In this document: one piece after another, positions 17,164-25,502 of the stretch
Layout of the letters: every line of letters begins with the position of its first letter
How positions within the stretch are numbered: the stretch's first letter is position 1
Source of the DNA: Leifsonia sp. 1010
Lineage (GTDB): Bacteria > Actinomycetota > Actinomycetes > Actinomycetales > Microbacteriaceae
NCBI RefSeq assembly: GCF_031455295.1
Contig: NZ_JAVDSL010000001.1
Location: forward strand, 868,001 to 932,000
Length of the DNA: 64,000 nucleotides
Direction: 5' to 3'
The notes under the pieces: model-generated
Databases searched by the model: none
The model's input: only the letters and a program-made list of their open reading frames with translations
What the model was told of the DNA's origin: nothing
Made by a program: the position numbers and the translations under genes

Positions 17164-17377
17164 TCAGCGCCTCGGCGTCGTCGGTGCCGGCGGCGCGCTC
17201 GGTCGCCTCCTGGTTGGCCTCGGTCACGGCCTTGACGACCTCGTCGCGCTGGATGCGGATGCCGCGCGGAGCGTCGATGCCGATCCGCACGCCGTCACCA
17301 CGCGCTTCGAGGATCGTCACGACGATGTCGTCGCCGATGAGCACCCGCTCCCCCGCCTTGCGCGTCAATACCAGCAT
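17141..17377 (-). CDS. csrA: Carbon storage regulator CsrA
   Basis: 78 aa. Begins MLVLTRKAGERVLIGDDI, the conserved RNA-binding strand with Arg, and has GVRIGIDAPRGIRIQRDEV. CsrA dimers bind GGA motifs in leaders and, in Gram-positive bacteria, repress flagellin translation unless sequestered by FliW. It is the last gene of the flhA block, 9 nt after the FlhF-like gene. The C-terminal tail is longer than in enterobacteria. FliW was not found in the window. Confidence 0.95.
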   Translation of the reverse strand: MLVLTRKAGERVLIGDDIVVTILEARGDGVRIGIDAPRGIRIQRDEVVKAVTEANQEATERAAGTDDAEALIKKSLGL

Positions 17378-17386
17378 CCGTCCAGC

Positions 17387-18115
17387 CTATCCGCCGGGCG
17401 GCGCGTCCAGCCAGAGCACCGGCAGACCGAGCCGGTGCACGTCGTCCGGCGTCGAGGTGAAGGATGCGCCGGTCGCCGCCACCGCGTCCACGGCGAGCAC
17501 CGCATCCACCGCCCGGACCCAGGTGCTCGTGTCGCCGAACGTGCGCGAGACGTCGACGGCGACCCAGACCTGATCGGGGGCGATGCCGGCCAGGTCGGCG
17601 GCGAGCGCGGGCACGGCGGCGGGCCCGGCGAGCGGGAACGCGGCCACCACGGGGATGTCGCGGCGCACGCCGTCCGCGCGGGCGGCGAGGGCGTCGCGGC
17701 GATCGGCGACGTGCTGCACCTCGGCGCCCGCGTCGGCGGAGGCGGCGAGGACGCGCGCGGCGGCCTGCGCGTCCGCACCGAGCCCCACGACGAGGGTGAG
17801 GTCGCCGCGGCCGCGCAGCCGCGCCGGAGGCGGCCCGGCGGGCACCACGCCCTCCACGCCCTCGACGCCGTCGAAGTGCACGTCGTGGCTGCTATTCGAG
17901 CCGTTTTCTCGCCACAACGTGCCCTTCGGCTCAGAGGTGGGCGGGGTGGGAGGGGCGGGCGGGGTGGGCGGGACAGGCGGCGGAGCGAGGTCGGGCGCGT
18001 CGACGGCTCGGACGAGGTCGTCGAGGACCGCCTGGAACGCGAGCGACGACGTCGAGACGGCGGGGAGAACCTCCTCGTCGCCGCCGACCCACTCAGGCCG
18101 CGATCGACTCCGCAC
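17387..18115 (-). CDS. Flagellar-locus protein, FlhF-like degenerate G domain
   Basis: 242 aa from GTG 18115, overlapping the flhA end by 23 nt. N-terminal 40 residues are helical, then a Pro/Thr linker (about residues 44-60), then about 145 residues of alternating strands and helices: LTLVVGLGADAQAAARVLA, IPVVAAFPL, DQVWVAVDVSRTFGDTSTWV and LGLPVLWLDA. Position after flhA and this layout recall FlhF, the SRP-type GTPase that places flagella, but there is no GxxGxGKT P-loop, so GTP binding is doubtful. A 55-nt palindromic repeat lies inside the linker-proximal part (17873-17927). FlhF relationship is an inference. Confidence 0.6.
   Translation of the reverse strand: MRSRSRPEWVGGDEEVLPAVSTSSLAFQAVLDDLVRAVDAPDLAPPPVPPTPPAPPTPPTSEPKGTLWRENGSNSSHDVHFDGVEGVEGVVPAGPPPARLRGRGDLTLVVGLGADAQAAARVLAASADAGAEVQHVADRRDALAARADGVRRDIPVVAAFPLAGPAAVPALAADLAGIAPDQVWVAVDVSRTFGDTSTWVRAVDAVLAVDAVAATGASFTSTPDDVHRLGLPVLWLDAPPGG
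17873..17927. repeat. REP-like palindrome, family 1 copy A, inside a coding sequence
   Basis: Arms 17873-17889 and 17911-17927 match at 15 of 17 positions around a 21-nt loop containing GCTATTCG. It shares arms and loop sequence with 23672-23730. It is read in frame as part of the FlhF-like protein, just after the Pro-rich linker. Confidence 0.7.
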
Positions 18116-20150
18116 CGCGGACCACCCCCACCGTCTCGATCGCCGCCTGCACGGCGGTCACCTCCTGGTAGGAGAGCACCGCGAGTCCCGCGATCTGGCC
18201 GGCGACGAGCCGTCGGATGGCCGGGCGCAGCGCGGGGGCGCAGACCAGGACCGCCGAGACGCCCGAGTCGTCGAGGCGGGCCGCGGTGTCGCGCACGGAC
18301 GCGAGCACCGCCTCCAGCCGCACAGGGTCGAGCACGATCTGGGTGCCGCCCTCCGACGGACGCAGGCCCTCGAGCATCGACTGCTCGAGCCCGGGGTCGA
18401 TCATGATGACCCGCAGCGTCCCCTCGTCGAGGTGGGGGGCGACGACGGCCGGTCCGAGGGCGGCGCGGGCGGCCTCCACCAGACCCTCCGGGTCGTTCGA
18501 CACCTTCGCGCGCAGGGTCAGCGCCTCCAGGATGCGCGGCAGGTCGTTGATCGGCACCTGTTCGGCGAGCAGCCCCTGCAGCACGCGCTGCACTTCCGCC
18601 AGGGAGAGAAGAGCAGGGATGAGCTCCTCCACCGCGGGCGGGTTCACCTGCTTGACGCCCTCGGTGAGGAGGCGCACATCCTCTCGGGTGAGAAGGCGAG
18701 CCGCGTTCGCCGTGATGATCGACGACAGGTGCGTGATGAGCACGGAGACGCGGTCGATGACCGTGGCACCGCCCAGTTCGGCGCTGTGTCGCATCTCGGA
18801 GGGGATCCACTTCGCCGGGAGTCCGAACACCGGCTCGACGGTCGGCGTGCCCGGCAGGTTGTCGAGGGCGTCGCCGAGGGCGAGCACCCGGCCGGAGGGC
18901 GCCTGTCCGCGGCCGGCTTCCACCCCGGCGATCTTGATGACGTAGGTCGACGGCGGCAGCTCCGCGCTGTCGCGGGTGCGGACCGGCGGGACGATCACGC
19001 CCAGTTCGAGCGCGATCTTGCGCCGCAGGGCCCGCACCCGGGCGAGCAGGTCGTCGGAGGCGCCGCTGACGATGTCGACGAGGTCGGGGGCGAGCGTGAT
19101 CTCGAGCGCGTGGACGCGCATCTGCTCGATCAGGTCTTCGGTCGTCTCCGACTTGGTCGCCGTGGCGACGGCGTTCTGCGCCGCCTGCGCCTTCTTCGCC
19201 GCCGCCTGCGCGGTCTTGATGCGCTGCGACGCGAGGATGAGGAACGCGCCGACGAGCACGAACGGGATGGGCGGCATCCCGGGGATGAGCGCCATCACGA
19301 TCGCGGCGCATCCCGCGATCATCAGGGCGTTGCGCGACTGGCTGAGCTGGTTGCTCGCCGTCGTGCCCATCTCGGATTCGGCGTTCGACCGGGTCACGAT
19401 CATGCCCGTCGACACGGCCATGAGCAGCGCGGGGATCTGCGACACGAGACCGTCGCCGATGGTCAGCAGCGTGTACGAGTTGACCGCGTCGCCGAGCTGC
19501 ATGCCGCGCTGGATCATGCCGATCGCGATACCGCCGACGACGTTGATGACGATGATGAGGATGCCCGCGATCGCATCGCCCTTGACGAACTTCGAGGCGC
19601 CGTCCATCGCGCCGTAGAAGTCCGCCTCGGCCGAAACCTCCGCGCGCCGCGCCCGCGCCTGCTCCTCGGTGATGAGCCCGGCGTTGAGGTCGGCGTCGAT
19701 CGCCATCTGCTTGCCCGGCATGGCGTCGAGGGTGAAGCGGGCGCCCACCTCCGCCACGCGCTCCGCGCCTTTGGTGACGACGATGAACTGGATGACCACC
19801 AGGATGAGGAACACCACGGCGCCGATGATGATCGAGCCGCCGACCGCCACGTGCCCGAACGCCTGGATGACCTGCCCGGCGAACCCGTCGCCCAGCACCA
19901 GGCGCGTGGAGGCGACGTTGAGCCCGAGCCGGAACAGGGTCGCGACGAGCAGCAGCGACGGGAAGACGGAGAAGTCGAGCGGCTTCTTGACGAACATCGT
20001 CGTGAGCAGGATGACCAGCGCCAGCATGATGTTGACGATGATGAGCATGTCGAGGATCCACGACGGCACCGGGACGACGAGCAGCATGATGATGCCGACC
20101 ACCCCGATCGGCACGGCGACCTTGGCGGCGAGACCCTTGTTCGGTTTCAC
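18093..20150 (-). CDS. flhA: Flagellar export gate protein FlhA
   Basis: 685 aa, the usual length. About eight N-terminal membrane helices up to residue 320, including the conserved cytoplasmic FHIPEP-region equivalent (RFTLDAMPGKQMAIDADLNAGLI) and a large C-terminal cytoplasmic domain from about residue 340. FlhA forms a nonamer that docks chaperone-substrate complexes for the flagellar type III exporter. The start overlaps flhB by ATGA. Confidence 0.97.
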   Translation of the reverse strand: MKPNKGLAAKVAVPIGVVGIIMLLVVPVPSWILDMLIIVNIMLALVILLTTMFVKKPLDFSVFPSLLLVATLFRLGLNVASTRLVLGDGFAGQVIQAFGHVAVGGSIIIGAVVFLILVVIQFIVVTKGAERVAEVGARFTLDAMPGKQMAIDADLNAGLITEEQARARRAEVSAEADFYGAMDGASKFVKGDAIAGILIIVINVVGGIAIGMIQRGMQLGDAVNSYTLLTIGDGLVSQIPALLMAVSTGMIVTRSNAESEMGTTASNQLSQSRNALMIAGCAAIVMALIPGMPPIPFVLVGAFLILASQRIKTAQAAAKKAQAAQNAVATATKSETTEDLIEQMRVHALEITLAPDLVDIVSGASDDLLARVRALRRKIALELGVIVPPVRTRDSAELPPSTYVIKIAGVEAGRGQAPSGRVLALGDALDNLPGTPTVEPVFGLPAKWIPSEMRHSAELGGATVIDRVSVLITHLSSIITANAARLLTREDVRLLTEGVKQVNPPAVEELIPALLSLAEVQRVLQGLLAEQVPINDLPRILEALTLRAKVSNDPEGLVEAARAALGPAVVAPHLDEGTLRVIMIDPGLEQSMLEGLRPSEGGTQIVLDPVRLEAVLASVRDTAARLDDSGVSAVLVCAPALRPAIRRLVAGQIAGLAVLSYQEVTAVQAAIETVGVVRGAESIAA

Positions 20151-21241
20151 GACATCCCTCCCTGGAGCTGCGGTCGCATCGTGTGGAGTCCGGCCGCGGA
20201 ACCGCGCTGCTTGAGCGACATGACGAAGGCGAGCACCCGCGCGACCGCGTTGTAGAGCTCGACGGGGATCTCGTCCCCGACCTCGCAGCCGGCGTGCAGC
20301 GCGCGGGCAAGCGGGATGTCCTTGACGATCGGCACGCGCTCCTCCTCCGCCTTCTCGCGGATGCGCAGGGCGATCGCGCCCGCGCCCTTCGCGACGACCC
20401 GCGGGGCCGACTTGCCCGGTTCGTACTTCACCGCCACGGCGATGTGCGTCGGGTTGACGAGCACCACATCCGACCCGCCGATCGCCGCGATCATGCGGTT
20501 GCGGCTCATCGCCAGCTGCCGGGAGCGGCGGTGCGAGCGCACCAGCGGGTCGCCCTCGGTGTTCTTGTTCTCGTCGCGCACCTCCTGCTTGCTCATGCGC
20601 GTGTGCTTGCGGTTGCGGCGCATGACCACGAGCACGTCGAGTCCTGCCAGCACGAGACCCGCGCCGACCGCCGCCTGCAGCAGCCCGGCCGTTCCGCCGG
20701 AAGCGGCCGAGAGCAGGGAGGCGAGCGGCATCGAACCGGAGGTGAGCAGCACCGGCATCAGCCCCTGGACGACCAGGAACAGCCCGATCGCGACAACCGC
20801 CGACTTCAGCAAGGTCTTGGCGCCCTCCCAGAGGGCGCGCATCCCGAACACCCGGCCGATGCCCTGGACCACGTTGAACTGCTCGTACTTGCCCTCGAGC
20901 TTCTTGAAGTGGATGCCGCCCTGCACGGCCGCGGCGCCCACCACGGCGAGCGCGCCCACCGCCAGCAGCGGTCCGATCGTCGCCATGATGCTGCCGAGCC
21001 CGTCGCCGAGCGCGGCGACCGCCTTCGCCGGGTCGGGGCTCTCGATCACCGAGCGGATCGAGAACAGCTGCTCGATCGCGGCGGTGCTGCCGGCCTGAAG
21101 CGTGAACGGCAGCATGACGGCGGCGGCTCCGACGCCGACCCAGGCCGTCAGGTCGGTCGACTTCGAGAGGCGGCCCTTGGAGCGCGCCTCCTTCATCCGC
21201 TTCTCGGTCGCCTGCTCGGTGCGTTCCTGCGCGTCGCTCAT
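20147..21241 (-). CDS. flhB: Flagellar export switch protein FlhB
   Basis: 364 aa from ATG 21241. Four membrane helices, then a cytoplasmic domain with the autocleavage motif NPTH in VLVNPTHIAVAVKY (cleavage between N and P switches export from rod/hook to filament substrates). N-terminus EQATEKRMKEAR is typical. Overlaps fliR (ATGA) upstream and flhA (ATGA) downstream. An apparent longer reading frame into fliR is not a fusion. Confidence 0.97.
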   Translation of the reverse strand: MSDAQERTEQATEKRMKEARSKGRLSKSTDLTAWVGVGAAAVMLPFTLQAGSTAAIEQLFSIRSVIESPDPAKAVAALGDGLGSIMATIGPLLAVGALAVVGAAAVQGGIHFKKLEGKYEQFNVVQGIGRVFGMRALWEGAKTLLKSAVVAIGLFLVVQGLMPVLLTSGSMPLASLLSAASGGTAGLLQAAVGAGLVLAGLDVLVVMRRNRKHTRMSKQEVRDENKNTEGDPLVRSHRRSRQLAMSRNRMIAAIGGSDVVLVNPTHIAVAVKYEPGKSAPRVVAKGAGAIALRIREKAEEERVPIVKDIPLARALHAGCEVGDEIPVELYNAVARVLAFVMSLKQRGSAAGLHTMRPQLQGGMS

Positions 21242-21999
21242 CGGCCCACCCCCAGCATGGTCTTGACGGCAGTGTCGGTGAGGCCGGAGACGACGCCCGG
21301 AAGCGCGACGAAGACGATGGCCGCGAGCACGACGGTGAGCATGATCTTCAGCGGGAAGCCGAGCGAGAACGCGTTCAGCGCGGGGGCGACCCGGGTGAGG
21401 AGGCCCAGGCCCACGTCGGCGAGGAACAGCACCACGATCAGCGGCCCGGCGATCTGCAGTGCCGCGAGGAACATCTGGGTCAGCCCGTCGACCATCTGCT
21501 TCGCCGGGTCGGCCATGCTGAGGCCCGCGGCGAGCGGGACGGCGTCGAACGTGCGGATGAGCCCGCCGATGATCAGCTGGTAGCCGCCCGACGCGAACAG
21601 CAGCGCGAGGGCGGTGAGCTGGAACATCCGCGTGAACTGCGCGCCGTTGATCATCGACTGCGGATCGAACGCCTGCGCCAGCTGGAAGCCGCCGAACAGG
21701 TCGATCAGGCTGCCCGCCGACTGGATCGCCGCGAACACCACGAAGACCAGGAACCCGAGCGTCGCCCCCACAGCGAGCTCGCGCACCATGTCGAGCAGGA
21801 AGGCTCCGGTGTCGGCCGACCGGTAGCCGGCGCCCACGCGCGGAGCGACGGCGACGGCGAGCCCGATGGCGAGCATCCCCTTCACCTGCGCGGGGAAGCC
21901 GTTGTACGAGAACGGCGGCGCGATCACCAGGAAGGCGACCATGCGGAGGGAGGCCAGCGCGATCGCCTCGATCGCGGCCAGGTCGATGGGGATGGACAT
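21238..21999 (-). CDS. fliR: Flagellar export protein FliR
   Basis: 253 aa, six membrane helices. Sequence around VIAPPFSYNGFPAQVKGMLAIGLAV corresponds to the conserved FliR N-terminal region (P-x-x-x-x-x-x-P-x-x-V-K). FliP5-FliQ4-FliR1 form the export gate. The ATG at 21999 overlaps the fliQ stop by one base (TGATG). Confidence 0.95.
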   Translation of the reverse strand: MSIPIDLAAIEAIALASLRMVAFLVIAPPFSYNGFPAQVKGMLAIGLAVAVAPRVGAGYRSADTGAFLLDMVRELAVGATLGFLVFVVFAAIQSAGSLIDLFGGFQLAQAFDPQSMINGAQFTRMFQLTALALLFASGGYQLIIGGLIRTFDAVPLAAGLSMADPAKQMVDGLTQMFLAALQIAGPLIVVLFLADVGLGLLTRVAPALNAFSLGFPLKIMLTVVLAAIVFVALPGVVSGLTDTAVKTMLGVGR

Positions 22000-22274
22000 C
22001 AGCCACCGCCCAGCAGCTGCGGGATCTTGTCGAAGAGGACGTGGGTGAAGGAGACCAGCTCGGCGATCATCCACTGCCCGCAGATGATCAGCGCGATGGC
22101 CACGGCGGCCGCCTTCGGCACGAACGAGAGGGTGACCTCCTGGATCTGCGTGATCGACTGCACCAGCGAGATCGCGAAGCCGACGACCAGCGCGGTGACC
22201 ACGATCGGCGCGGCCAGCTTCGCGGTCACCATGAGGCCCTGCATGGCGATGTCGAGGACGGCGTTCGGGTTCAT
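21999..22274 (-). CDS. fliQ: Flagellar export protein FliQ
   Basis: 91 aa, two membrane hairpin helices with the family pattern ALVVGFAISLVQSITQIQEVTLSFVPK. Standard length. Overlaps fliP by ATGA. Confidence 0.96.
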   Translation of the reverse strand: MNPNAVLDIAMQGLMVTAKLAAPIVVTALVVGFAISLVQSITQIQEVTLSFVPKAAAVAIALIICGQWMIAELVSFTHVLFDKIPQLLGGG

Positions 22275-23125
22275 CCGCCACCACCCCCGTAACTCGTGAT
22301 CAGGCTCGTGATGATGAGTCCCCAGCCGTCGACCAGCACGAACAGCAGGATCTTGAACGGCAGCGAGATCATCACCGGCGGGAGCATCATCATGCCCATC
22401 GACATGAGCGCCGCCGAGACCACCATGTCGATCACCAGGAACGGCACGAAGATGACGAAGCCGATGATGAACGCGGCACGCAGCTCGGAGATCATGAACG
22501 CAGGGATGAGCGTCAGCAGTGGCACCGCGCTCACGCTGTCCGGGTTGGGGCGGCCTGCGGCACGGGTCATCAGCGCGATGTCCTCCTCGCGGGTGTGCGC
22601 TGCCATGAACCCGCGCAGCGGCGCCTCCGCCGCGTGGGCGGCCGCCGTGAAGTCGATGTGCCCCGCGAGATAGGGCTGCACGGCGGTGTTGTTGATGTCG
22701 ACGAGTACTGGGCTCATGATGAACAGGCTGAGGAACAGCGACAGCCCCGCGAGCACCTGGTTCGGCGGGATGGACGGGAGCGCGAGCGCGTTCCGCGTGA
22801 TCGCGAGCACCACGAAGATCTTCGTGAACGACGACATCATCAGCAGCAGCGCGGGCGCCACCGACAGCACGGTGATGCCGAGCAGAGTCAGGATGGCGGC
22901 GCTCGGCGTGCCGTTCGGGCCGTTGATGTCGAGGGTGATGCCGCCGGAACCGCCCGTGGGTCCGGCCGGCCCGGACGGGGTCGGGACGGGCGTGGGCACG
23001 GCGTGCGCGGCGGTGGCGCTGAGGAGGACGATGGCCGCGACGATCAGTGCGACCAGGACGCCGGCTACCGCGAGGCGGGGCATGCGGGCGCGCGCTGTGC
23101 GCGCCGTGACCTCCGGCGCCGTCAC
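22271..23125 (-). CDS. fliP: Flagellar export protein FliP
   Basis: 284 aa if translation starts at the GTG (23125) that overlaps the fliO stop as GTGA, the same coupling seen at the neighbouring joints; a GTG at 23161 would add 12 residues. A signal-peptide-like segment (LAVAGVLVALIVAAIVLL, ending in AHA) precedes a Pro/Gly-rich stretch. The core has VLAITRNALALPSIPPNQVL, SMGMMMLPPVMISLPFKILLF and LVDGW, characteristic of FliP. Confidence 0.95.
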   Translation of the reverse strand: MTAPEVTARTARARMPRLAVAGVLVALIVAAIVLLSATAAHAVPTPVPTPSGPAGPTGGSGGITLDINGPNGTPSAAILTLLGITVLSVAPALLLMMSSFTKIFVVLAITRNALALPSIPPNQVLAGLSLFLSLFIMSPVLVDINNTAVQPYLAGHIDFTAAAHAAEAPLRGFMAAHTREEDIALMTRAAGRPNPDSVSAVPLLTLIPAFMISELRAAFIIGFVIFVPFLVIDMVVSAALMSMGMMMLPPVMISLPFKILLFVLVDGWGLIITSLITSYGGGGG

Positions 23126-23628
23126 TTCTTGGGGCGCACCGCCGAACTCGCCTGACGCCACGTTGCCGGGGACAGGATCGAGCCTTTGAGTGCCTCGTCG
23201 AAGAGCGAGGCGCGTCCCTGCGCCGTGAGGAAGTCGGCATCCTGCCTGGTGGTCGTCGTGGTGCTGGTGCTGCTGGTGGTGCCTGTGGTGCCTGTGCTCG
23301 CCGGCGCGTCGGTGGTGCCGGTCCTGGCCTCCACCTCGCGCACGGGCTTGAGCGGGGTGACGTCCGCATCCTGCGGGCGGTCACCGGAATGGAGGACGCT
23401 GACCTGGCGCTCGGTGACGCCGAGGACGAACCGGCTGCCGTCGACATCCACGACGACGACCGACGCCTTCTGGCCGATGCCCTGACGTCCGACGACGGTC
23501 ACCGCGTTGCCGCGACGGCCGCGTGCCGAGGTGCGCCCCTTCGTCACCCGTCGCTGCACGAACCACAGCAGCGCGACGATGACGCCGAGCACCACCGCGA
23601 CGCGCAACGCAACGAACAGGGTCTCCAC
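23122..23628 (-). CDS. fliO: Flagellar biosynthesis protein FliO
   Basis: 168 aa from GTG 23628. One N-terminal membrane helix (LFVALRVAVVLGVIVALLWFV), then a small beta domain (GNAVTVVGRQGIGQKASVVVVDVDGSRFVLGVT) typical of FliO/FliZ, then a long Thr/Ser-rich linker and a basic end. FliO assists FliP assembly. The gene begins about 10 nt downstream of a sigma-28 -10 box, so the message is probably leaderless; the alternative GTG at 23637 would lie within that -10 element. Confidence 0.85.
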   Translation of the reverse strand: METLFVALRVAVVLGVIVALLWFVQRRVTKGRTSARGRRGNAVTVVGRQGIGQKASVVVVDVDGSRFVLGVTERQVSVLHSGDRPQDADVTPLKPVREVEARTGTTDAPASTGTTGTTSSTSTTTTTRQDADFLTAQGRASLFDEALKGSILSPATWRQASSAVRPKK

Positions 23629-23636
23629 GCTGCGCA

Positions 23637-23663
23637 CTATCGGCCGCCGGGTCCGTGCCGTTA
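23637..23663 (-). promoter_or_regulatory. Sigma-28-type promoter for fliO
   Basis: On the minus strand TAAC, 15 nt, GCCGATAG: exact spacing and -10 of the flagellar sigma consensus (TAAA-N15-GCCGATAA). It drives the fliO-to-csrA block. Confidence 0.85.
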
Positions 23664-23671
23664 GGGGTTCG

Positions 23672-23730
23672 CCGAGGTGCGCGTCGTGGTCGCTATTCGC
23701 GCCGAATACCTGCCACGACGTGCACTTCGG
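23672..23730. repeat. REP-like palindrome, family 1 copy B
   Basis: Outer arms (about 23672-23689 and 23713-23730) pair nearly perfectly, and the loop holds an inner perfect hairpin TATTCG-CGC-CGAATA. It lies between the divergent fliO and FGE-like genes, directly upstream of the fliO promoter. Related to 17873-17927. Confidence 0.75.
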
Positions 23731-23764
23731 CGCTGCGTGGGAGGGTGGAGGAGTGGAGATAGAG

Positions 23765-24493
23765 ATGGCGAGCGTTGGGGGCGGGACCGTGCAGCTGCAC
23801 GATGCCCGGCGCAAGCGGCGCTGGTCCGTGGAGCTGGAGCCGTTCGAGATCGGCGTGTTCGCGGTGACCGAGGAGCAGGTCGCCGAGCTGATCGGCGAGC
23901 CGGCCCCGCATCCCCGCCGTCCGGCGACCGGGATCAGCTGGCTGCGGGCTGTGCGCATCTGCAACGCGGCCTCGGAGTGGGAGGGACTCGACCCCGCGTA
24001 CACCTTCGACGGCGAGGACGTGACCTGGCACGTGGATGCGGACGGCTACCGTCTGCCCACTGAGGCCGAGTGGGAGCACGCGTGCCGCGCCGGATCGACG
24101 ACTCCGCATTACGGGCCACTGGCGGAGATCGCCTGGACGAGCGCCGACGGCCTGACCGCTCCGGCGGACGTCGGGCTGCGGCTGCCCAACCTCAACGGGC
24201 TCTTCGACACCCTCGGCAATGTGTGGGAGTGGTGCTGGGACTTCTTGGACCCGGGCCGGTACCGCGACTACCGGGTGTTCCGCGGCGGCGGGTTCGCGGA
24301 CGACGCGTGGAACGTGCGGGCGTCCGTCCGGCGCGGCGGCCCGCCGCGCACGCAGCATGAGGACGTCGGCTTCCGCCTGGCCCGTGGCGGGTTCGACGCC
24401 GAAGGCGCGGCGCAGGGCTGGTCGGCGGCGGCGGATGCGGAGCGCGCCGGACTGGGCGGCGCACTGCCGCCGGGGTGGACGCCGCTGCGGTGA
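23765..24493 (+). CDS. Formylglycine-generating-enzyme-like (SUMF1 domain) protein
   Basis: 242 aa from ATG 23765; a GTG at 23753 sits too close to the GGAGG to be preferred. FGE-sulfatase signatures: VTEEQVAELIG, SWLRAVRICNAASEWEGL, GYRLPTEAEWEHACRAGS, NLNGLFDTLGNVWEWCWDF, RVFRGGGFADDAWNVRAS and VGFRLAR. True FGE activates sulfatases using two C-terminal Cys; only the WEWC Cys and the ACRAG Cys are evident, so the activity may differ (many SUMF1 proteins are binding domains). No sulfatase gene is near. Convergent with the next gene. Confidence 0.85.
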   Translation: MASVGGGTVQLHDARRKRRWSVELEPFEIGVFAVTEEQVAELIGEPAPHPRRPATGISWLRAVRICNAASEWEGLDPAYTFDGEDVTWHVDADGYRLPTEAEWEHACRAGSTTPHYGPLAEIAWTSADGLTAPADVGLRLPNLNGLFDTLGNVWEWCWDFLDPGRYRDYRVFRGGGFADDAWNVRASVRRGGPPRTQHEDVGFRLARGGFDAEGAAQGWSAAADAERAGLGGALPPGWTPLR

Positions 24494-24506
24494 GGGACGG
24501 CGGGAG

Positions 24507-25502
24507 TCAGCCCGGACGGTTCACCGGCGAGTCCGGGCTCCCTGTCGCCAACGCGGTCACGGCGTTCTGCGCCTGGATGCGGACGTACTCGATCTCGGTG
24601 CGCCGCGAGAAGTAGGCGATGTGCGGTGTCAGCACGACGTCATCCCTCCCGACGAGCGGATGCTGCGGGCCCGGCGGCTCCTGGTCCAGCACGTCGAGCG
24701 CCGCGCCGGCCAGCCGCCCGGAGTCCAGCGCAGCGACCAGGGCGGCGTTGTCGATGAGACCGCCCCGCGACACATTCAGCAGCAGGGAGCCGGGGGGCAT
24801 GTCGTCGAGGAAGGCGGCATCCACCATCCGCTCGGTCCCCGGGGTGAGCGGGACGTGCAGCGAGAGCGCGTGCGAACGGCGGCGGACCTCGTCGAGCGAC
24901 GCGCGCTCGATCCCCAGCGCGCTGAGGTCGGCGGCGGTGGATGCGGTGTCCGGCAGCATCGGGTCGTAGCCGAGCACGCGCCCGAACAGCGGACCGGCAA
25001 CACGGGCGAACTCGCGACCGATCCGGCCCAGGCCGACGATGCCGAGCGTCAGCTCGCTGAGCCGCGGCGGCGCCGGGACGGCACGATCGTTCCACCGCTC
25101 CGGCGTCGCGGACGCCGTGTAGAACCGGAGCTGCCGCGCACTGGCCAGCAGCAGGGCGAGCGCGTGGGTCGCCACCTCCTCCGTCGCGGCGCCCGGCACG
25201 TTCGTCACCCAGACCCCGTGTTCCGTGGCGGCATCCACGTCGACGTAGTCGAATCCCATCGACATGAGCGCGATGATACGCAGCTGCGGGAGGGCCTCGA
25301 TCATCTCGCGCGTGATCGACGCGTAACCGGGCAGCAGGGCATCGGCATCCCGAGCGCCCGCCACGATCGCCTCGGGGTCGCGGGTGCCGAGAACGCGCAC
25401 CTCGAAGCCGTTGGCCTCGAGAAGCGCGATGCCGGGCGCCGGGTCGGTGTCGTCGACATCGGTGTAGACGGCGACCGGGCGGCGGGTGGCTGCGTCAGTC
25501 AT
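24507..25502 (-). CDS. D-2-hydroxyacid dehydrogenase (NAD-binding)
   Basis: 331 aa. C-terminal NAD-binding part has GIVGLGRIG (GxGxxG), then the substrate Arg in [11 protein letters not shown], Glu in LDVLDQEP and the catalytic His in LTPHIAYFS. Reduces 2-oxo acids to D-hydroxy acids or the reverse; exact substrate unknown. ATG 25502 overlaps the upstream ureohydrolase stop by 8 nt, so it belongs to that operon. Confidence 0.9.
   Translation of the reverse strand: MTDAATRRPVAVYTDVDDTDPAPGIALLEANGFEVRVLGTRDPEAIVAGARDADALLPGYASITREMIEALPQLRIIALMSMGFDYVDVDAATEHGVWVTNVPGAATEEVATHALALLLASARQLRFYTASATPERWNDRAVPAPPRLSELTLGIVGLGRIGREFARVAGPLFGRVLGYDPMLPDTASTAADLSALGIERASLDEVRRRSHALSLHVPLTPGTERMVDAAFLDDMPPGSLLLNVSRGGLIDNAALVAALDSGRLAGAALDVLDQEPPGPQHPLVGRDDVVLTPHIAYFSRRTEIEYVRIQAQNAVTALATGSPDSPVNRPG

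Noticed and set aside
20147-22006. Apparent FliR-FlhB fusion in one long frame
   Set aside because: The FlhB frame merely stays open through fliR in another phase; both genes have proper starts and an ATGA joint.
18093-23628. Virulence-type III secretion export apparatus
   Set aside because: All neighbours are flagellar (fliM, motA, flgB, fliC and others) and the promoters are sigma-28 type.
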